Origin: DMER64 sp049652385
GTDB lineage: Bacteria > Bacteroidota > Bacteroidia > Bacteroidales > UBA932
Direction of reading: 5' to 3'
NCBI GenBank assembly: GCA_049652385.1
Contig: JBASDX010000005.1
Coordinates: forward strand, 124,001-188,000
DNA: 64,000 nucleotides
The number at the start of each line of letters is the position of its first letter. Positions within the stretch are counted from its first letter, which is position 1. The position numbers and the translations under genes were made by a program. The notes beneath the pieces are model-generated. The model searched no databases. It worked only from the letters and a program-made list of their open reading frames with translations, and was not told the DNA's origin. Below are positions 60,422 to 64,000 of the stretch, piece after piece.

Positions 60422-62410
60422 TCAGGAATAAATAGCTTCTATTACATTCAATACGTCATCGTCAGCTACGTAAGGAACTGTTACCTTCAACAGAGGTTCT
60501 TCCTCCATGGCCCGTTCCAGAGCCTCAATGGCGCCTTCATTCCGGGCCCAGGCCCTTCGTGCAATGCCGTTGTTCACATCCCAGAAGAGCATGTTTTTGA
60601 TGTTTCTGTCAGATTCCGGGCTGCCATCTATCACCATGCCGAACCCGCCGTTTATTACTTCTCCCCATCCCACACCTCCGCCATTATGGATGGACACCCA
60701 GGTTGCACCGCGGAAAGCATCTCCAATTACATTGTGTACGGCCATATCGGCAGTAAATGCAGATCCGTCGTAAATGTTGGACGTTTCCCGGAAAGGCGAA
60801 TCTGTCCCCGATACGTCGTGGTGGTCCCGCCCCAGTACAATGGGTGCTTTTATGCGTCCTTCCCTTATGGCTTTATTCATGGCAAGCGCTATCTGTACCC
60901 TGCCTTTGGCATCGGCATACAAGATTCGGGCCTGAGAACCCACCACCAGCTGATTGGCTCCGGCCTGCCGGATCCAATGCAAATTATCTGCCAGCTGGGC
61001 GGTAATGCTTTCCGGAGCTTTTTGCAGCATTTCTTCCAATATCCGGACAGCAATCCTGTCTGTTTCCGCCAGATCTTCCGGTAAAGAAGACGTGCATATC
61101 CAGCGGAACGGGCCAAACCCGTAATCAAAGAACAAGGGACCCATAATGTCTTGTACGTAGGAAGGATAACGGAAAGATCCGTCTTCCTTCAAAATAGCGG
61201 CACCGGCACGCGAAGATTCCAGCAGGAACGCATTTCCGTAATCAAAGAAGTACATGCCTTTGCCTGCCAACGTATTGATGGCCTCTACCTGCCTGCGCAG
61301 ACTCTTTCTTACCTCGTCTGCAAACCGTTCCGGCTCGTGTGCAATCATCTCTTTGGAGCGCTCCAGCGTATATCCTACGGGGTAATACCCTCCTGAGAAC
61401 GGATTGTGCAGGCTTGTCTGATCGGACCCCAGTTCTACCTGTATGTCAGAAGCGGCCAGGTATTCCCACAAATCCACCACATTGCCGTTATAGGCCAGCG
61501 ATACGGCTTCTCCGGCCTTTTTGGCGGTGCGTATTCTGGTTGCCAAAGCCTCCAGATCTTCGTATACCTCATCTACCCAACCTTGCTCATACCTCTTGGC
61601 CGTAGCTGCCGGATCTATTTCCGCCACCACTCCCACCACACCGGCTATTCGGGCTGCTTTAGGCTGGGCTCCCGACATGCCTCCCAGGCCGCTGGATACA
61701 AAAAGCAGGGACCCTTCGGCAGCTTGTTTATATTTTCTGGCCGCATTCAGTATAGTAATGGTCGTTCCGTGAACAATTCCCTGCGGTCCTATGTACATGA
61801 AAGAGCCGGCCGTCATCTGCCCGTACTGGGAAACGCCCAGGGCGTTCAATTTCTCCCAGTGATCTTTGGAAGAATAGTTGGGTATAACCATACCATTGGT
61901 TACCACTACCCTTGGAGCTTCTTTTGATGAAGGGAACAAACCCAGGGGATGACCCGAATACAAGACCAATGTCTGCTCATCGGTCATCTCCGATAAATAT
62001 TGCATACATAGCCTGTACTGCGCCCAATTTTGAAAAACGGCGCCGTTGCCTCCGTACGTAATCAATTCGTGGGGATGCTGCGCTACAGCCTTATCCAGAT
62101 TGTTATTGATCATAAGCATAATAGCTGCAGCCTGACGGCTTTTGGCCGGATAATCATCTATGCTGCCGGCTGTAATCGGTTCTGCAGGCCGGTATCGGTA
62201 CATGTAAATGCGTCCGTATTTTTTCAGTTCTCCGGCAAACTCCGGCGCCAATTGGGCGTGCTGGTCTTTTGGAAAGTACCGCAACGCGTTGGCCAATGCC
62301 AGTTTTTTCTCTTCTTTTGTCAGTATGTCTTTTCTGATAGGTGCGTGAGCAACACGCTCATCATAAGGCAAAGCCGGCGGAATGTGGGAGGGAATGCCTT
62401 CTGTTTTCAT
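60422..62410 (-). CDS. hutU: Urocanate hydratase
   Basis: 662 aa, the long form of urocanase. It converts urocanate to imidazolone propionate in histidine breakdown, using tightly bound NAD. Motifs: NNNLDKAVAQHPHELITYGGNGAVFQNWAQYRL, GQMTAGSFMYIGPQGIVHGT, SGLGGMSGAQPKAA and GRDHHDVSGTDSPFRETSNIYDGS. It sits directly upstream of mutAB with 6 nt between. No hutH, hutI or ftcD is in the window. A minus-strand TATATTTG (62448-62441) lies 30 nt before its ATG. Confidence 0.95.
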   Translation of the reverse strand: MKTEGIPSHIPPALPYDERVAHAPIRKDILTKEEKKLALANALRYFPKDQHAQLAPEFAGELKKYGRIYMYRYRPAEPITAGSIDDYPAKSRQAAAIMLMINNNLDKAVAQHPHELITYGGNGAVFQNWAQYRLCMQYLSEMTDEQTLVLYSGHPLGLFPSSKEAPRVVVTNGMVIPNYSSKDHWEKLNALGVSQYGQMTAGSFMYIGPQGIVHGTTITILNAARKYKQAAEGSLLFVSSGLGGMSGAQPKAARIAGVVGVVAEIDPAATAKRYEQGWVDEVYEDLEALATRIRTAKKAGEAVSLAYNGNVVDLWEYLAASDIQVELGSDQTSLHNPFSGGYYPVGYTLERSKEMIAHEPERFADEVRKSLRRQVEAINTLAGKGMYFFDYGNAFLLESSRAGAAILKEDGSFRYPSYVQDIMGPLFFDYGFGPFRWICTSSLPEDLAETDRIAVRILEEMLQKAPESITAQLADNLHWIRQAGANQLVVGSQARILYADAKGRVQIALAMNKAIREGRIKAPIVLGRDHHDVSGTDSPFRETSNIYDGSAFTADMAVHNVIGDAFRGATWVSIHNGGGVGWGEVINGGFGMVIDGSPESDRNIKNMLFWDVNNGIARRAWARNEGAIEALERAMEEEPLLKVTVPYVADDDVLNVIEAIYS

Positions 62411-62440
62411 AATCAGTTTAAAATATTAGAATTTAACATG

Positions 62441-62448
62441 CAAATATA
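62441..62448 (-). promoter_or_regulatory. -7 promoter element for hutU-mutAB
   Basis: Minus-strand TATATTTG matches TAnnTTTG, 30 nt upstream of the hutU ATG. It is 11 bp from the -33 element of the divergent rpsU promoter. Confidence 0.45.
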
Positions 62449-62458
62449 CGGGATAAGC

Positions 62459-62488
62459 TTTGATTTACCATTTTTTTAGCTACTTTTG
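62459..62488 (+). promoter_or_regulatory. Promoter for rpsU
   Basis: TTTG (62459-62462), 18 nt, then TACTTTTG (62481-62488). The predicted start near 62493 leaves a short leader containing a strong Shine-Dalgarno sequence. Confidence 0.65.
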
Positions 62489-62501
62489 CAGCCCATAAGA
62501 A

Positions 62502-62510
62502 AAGGAGGTG
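62502..62510 (+). promoter_or_regulatory. Strong Shine-Dalgarno sequence before rpsU
   Basis: AAGGAGGTG gives nine bases of complementarity to the standard 16S rRNA 3' end, 11 nt before the ATG at 62522. Nearly all other genes here have no such site, so this ribosome-binding site is exceptional. It also decides the start: a TTG-type extension upstream would run through it. Confidence 0.85.
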
Positions 62511-62521
62511 TCTGTTACTTT

Positions 62522-62713
62522 ATGATTATTGTTCCTGTAAAAGAAGGTGAAAACATAGAAAGAGCCTTAAAGAAATTCAAACGTAAGTTTGAAAAAACAG
62601 GTATTGTGCGCGAGCTCCGCAGGCGTCAGGCCTTCAGTAAACCCTCCGTCATAAAAAGAGAGCAAAGAATAAAAGCCGCCTATAAACAACACATACAAGA
62701 AAACGAGGATTAA
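62522..62713 (+). CDS. rpsU: Small ribosomal subunit protein bS21
   Basis: 63 aa from the ATG at 62522 (MIIVPVKEGENIERALKKFKRKFEKTG), the usual bS21 length and start. The C terminus is basic. In Bacteroidota, bS21 with bS6 and bS18 holds the anti-Shine-Dalgarno tail of 16S rRNA out of reach. The gene carries a strong Shine-Dalgarno sequence, which would allow translation mainly by ribosomes lacking bS21, that is, autoregulation. Its stop codon lies inside a terminator hairpin (62701-62726). Confidence 0.95.
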   Translation: MIIVPVKEGENIERALKKFKRKFEKTGIVRELRRRQAFSKPSVIKREQRIKAAYKQHIQENED

Positions 62714-62726
62714 TCCTCGTTTTTTT
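62701..62726 (+). terminator. Terminator overlapping the rpsU stop codon
   Basis: The last codons and stop of rpsU form a perfect palindrome, AACGAGGATTAATCCTCGTT (62702-62721), with a T-run to 62726. It is a compact rho-independent terminator built into the coding end. The xerC promoter element begins two bases further on. Confidence 0.8.
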
Positions 62727-62727
62727 G

Positions 62728-62735
62728 TATATTTG
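62728..62735 (+). promoter_or_regulatory. -7 promoter element for xerC
   Basis: TATATTTG matches TAnnTTTG, just after the rpsU terminator and 6 nt before the xerC ATG at 62742. Confidence 0.4.
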
Positions 62736-62741
62736 TTACTA

Positions 62742-63602
62742 ATGGAAAGGGATGCTTTTATAACGTATCTACGCGTACAAAAAAGGTACTCTGAAAGAAC
62801 ACAAATCATTTATAGTCAGGCTATTTCTGATTTTTATACATTTATGGGATTTTCTCCGGAGAGCGCTTCCATGCAAGGTGTGGAATTGGCAGACGTACGC
62901 GCCTATACCGGTTCCCTTATAGAAGAAGGATTGAGTCCTTCTACCATTTACCAAAGACTGTCTGCACTCAGCTCTTTTTGCCAATATTTGGTAGCCCGGG
63001 GAAAACTCAGGGACAACGTCCTCAACATGTTGGTACGTCCTAAAAAAGAACAGAAGATACCTGCCTTTTATCCGGAAGACAGCATCAATAAATTAATTGA
63101 CAATCAAGATGATAACCTTACTCAAGTAGATCTGATGGTCCACTTGTTGTACGCTACCGGTATCCGACGGGCAGAACTGGCGGCCATCCGTCTGGAAGAC
63201 CTGGATTTTGACAGGCTCGTACTGCGCGTAACGGGAAAAGGCAACAAGGAGCGAATGGTTCCGTTGACTCCGTCTTTGGTCCGGGATTTGCAATCATTTA
63301 TTGCTAACAGAAACGTTGACTCGCCCTGGCTGTTTTGCCGGAAAGACGGCCATCCGCTTGCCTTGACAACCATCAGTAAAATGGTACATAAAGCCTTATC
63401 ATTGGAACCCGGCTTTACAGGAAAAAAAAGCCCGCATATCTTACGCCATTCGTTAGCCACCCATTTGCTCAACAGGGGGGTGGATTTGAACAGCATCAAA
63501 GAACTGCTGGGACATGCTTCGCTTGCAGCCACGCAAGTGTATACACACAATACTTTTGAAACGTTAAAAAAAACTTATAAAAAAGCCCACCCCAGGGCAT
63601 AA
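62742..63602 (+). CDS. xerC: Tyrosine recombinase XerC/XerD
   Basis: 286 aa from the ATG at 62742. An N-terminal SAM-like DNA-binding domain (1-~95) and a catalytic domain with Arg142 (ATGIRRAEL), Lys in TGKGNKERMV, HILRHSLATHLL, LGHAS and nucleophile Tyr267 (TQVYTH). The length and place (rpsU-xerC-hpf) mark it as the housekeeping chromosome-dimer recombinase of Bacteroidota rather than a phage or transposon integrase. The symbol xerC follows that neighbourhood; XerD cannot be excluded. Confidence 0.92.
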   Translation: MERDAFITYLRVQKRYSERTQIIYSQAISDFYTFMGFSPESASMQGVELADVRAYTGSLIEEGLSPSTIYQRLSALSSFCQYLVARGKLRDNVLNMLVRPKKEQKIPAFYPEDSINKLIDNQDDNLTQVDLMVHLLYATGIRRAELAAIRLEDLDFDRLVLRVTGKGNKERMVPLTPSLVRDLQSFIANRNVDSPWLFCRKDGHPLALTTISKMVHKALSLEPGFTGKKSPHILRHSLATHLLNRGVDLNSIKELLGHASLAATQVYTHNTFETLKKTYKKAHPRA

Positions 63603-63612
63603 CAGCCCTGGG
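63591..63612 (+). terminator. Hairpin at the end of xerC
   Basis: CCCAGGGC (63591-63598) pairs with GCCCTGGG (63605-63612) across a 6-nt loop that contains the xerC stop. No T-run follows, so it may be an attenuating or stabilising hairpin in the xerC-hpf mRNA instead of a true terminator. Confidence 0.4.
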
Positions 63613-63638
63613 AGGCTATTCATCAACATCATAAAAAT

Positions 63639-63644
63639 GGAGGT
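63639..63644 (+). promoter_or_regulatory. Shine-Dalgarno sequence before hpf
   Basis: GGAGGT lies 5 nt before the hpf ATG at 63650, the second clear Shine-Dalgarno site in the window and again on a ribosome-related gene. Confidence 0.75.
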
Positions 63645-63649
63645 AAATC

Positions 63650-63943
63650 ATGGACATTAGAGTGGAATCCGTAAAATTTGATGCCGACAAAAAACTACTT
63701 GCTTTTATTCATGATAAAGTAGGAAAACTGGAACGATTCTTTGATGCCATCATTGGAGTTGAAGTCACTCTTTCATTGGTGCCCGGTCATGAAAACAAAA
63801 AGGCCGCCATTCGTGTACGCATTCCCGGCAATGACCTGTTGGTAGAAAGGAATTACAATACTTTTGAAGAAGCTGTCTCCACATGTGTAGACATCCTGAA
63901 GGAACAATTGGTGAAAGCCAAAGAAAAAATGCGCGGCGTCTAA
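63650..63943 (+). CDS. hpf: Ribosome hibernation-promoting factor (HPF/RaiA family)
   Basis: 97 aa, short HPF type. The beta-alpha-beta-beta-beta-alpha pattern is visible: MDIRVESVKFDADKKLLAFI, then VEVTLSLVPGHENKKAAIRVRI, and a C-terminal helix FEEAVSTCVDILKEQLVKAKEK. It binds the decoding centre of idle ribosomes. No long C-terminal dimerisation domain is present. It follows xerC by 47 nt. The remaining 57 bases to the window end contain nothing I can recognise. Confidence 0.92.
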   Translation: MDIRVESVKFDADKKLLAFIHDKVGKLERFFDAIIGVEVTLSLVPGHENKKAAIRVRIPGNDLLVERNYNTFEEAVSTCVDILKEQLVKAKEKMRGV

Positions 63944-64000
63944 CCTCCCTTATGCACCTAGCGGGCAGCTCCTTGCACAATATCAAGAATTTCCCTTGTA

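Noticed and set aside
62742..63602. Mobile-element integrase
   Set aside because: Length, catalytic residues and the rpsU-xerC-hpf neighbourhood indicate the housekeeping Xer recombinase; no attachment-site repeats or cargo are present.
63944..64000. tRNA genes expected after hpf in Bacteroidales
   Set aside because: No tRNA cloverleaf can be formed in the 57 bases left; they may lie just beyond the window.

Overview
The window looks like a stretch of chromosome from a member of the Bacteroidota, most likely order Bacteroidales. This rests on three things. Candidate promoters match the Bacteroidota consensus (TTTG, about 19 nt, TAnnTTTG) and most genes lack a Shine-Dalgarno sequence. Familiar Bacteroidales gene neighbourhoods are present (ileS-dksA-lspA, parA-parB-DUF5683-MltD, rpsU-xerC-hpf). 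Several proteins belong to families typical of the phylum (DUF4369 thioredoxin-like lipoprotein, DUF4783, helix-hairpin-helix outer-membrane protein). No rRNA, CRISPR array or intact insertion sequence was seen. One tRNA gene, Ser(CGA), is present.

Layout. 0-3.6 kb: an AraC-type regulator, two uncharacterised exported proteins, an OsmC-like protein and a divergent Crp/Fnr regulator with a palindrome between them. 3.6-4.0 kb: gene-free DNA with a 107-bp inverted-repeat element and a large hairpin, then tRNA-Ser. 4.0-8.8 kb (minus): ileS-dksA-lspA; IleS carries two low-complexity insertions. 8.9-16.6 kb (plus): cvpA, then a candidate peptide-secretion locus: a small membrane protein, a peptidase-containing C39 ABC exporter, two small peptides with matching double-glycine-type leaders, a strong terminator, a CPBP membrane protease, a TolC channel and a periplasmic adaptor, followed by tsaB. 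31.7-16.6 kb (minus): one long run xseA-xseB-glgB-debranching enzyme-GT4-GH57-synthase/phosphorylase fusion-ribF-small TM protein-greA-HIT-TlpA-like, dominated by cytoplasmic glycogen/alpha-glucan metabolism. 31.8-36.6 kb: engB-prs-nadE-small TM-der, DUF4783 and rlmH. 36.6-41.3 kb: a large NtrY-like sensor kinase convergent with a sigma-54 response regulator that has no DNA-binding domain. 41.4-44.6 kb: cmk-ispH and a PriA homologue that has lost its helicase motifs. 44.6-45.1 kb: a gene-free interval holding three co-linear 89-bp inverted-repeat-bounded units. 45.1-49.5 kb (minus): parA-parB-DUF5683-lytic transglycosylase. 49.6-56.6 kb: lipid kinase, helix-hairpin-helix outer-membrane protein, purE, then hpt-adk-obg-PAP2-lplA. 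56.6-62.4 kb (minus): hutU with both subunits of B12-dependent methylmalonyl-CoA mutase. 62.5-63.9 kb: rpsU-xerC-hpf.

How it fits together. Most of the window is core housekeeping: translation, nucleotide and cofactor synthesis, chromosome partition, cell wall. Glycogen storage and propionate/histidine catabolism are the metabolic themes. The best candidate for an undescribed system is the 9.4-15.9 kb locus. It reads as a type I exporter that trims and secretes a pair of short GxxxG-containing peptides, with a CPBP protein as possible self-protection. Three other items stand out: the helicase-dead PriA, the 89-bp repeat array, and strong Shine-Dalgarno sequences on rpsU and hpf in a genome that otherwise seems to place promoters directly against start codons.
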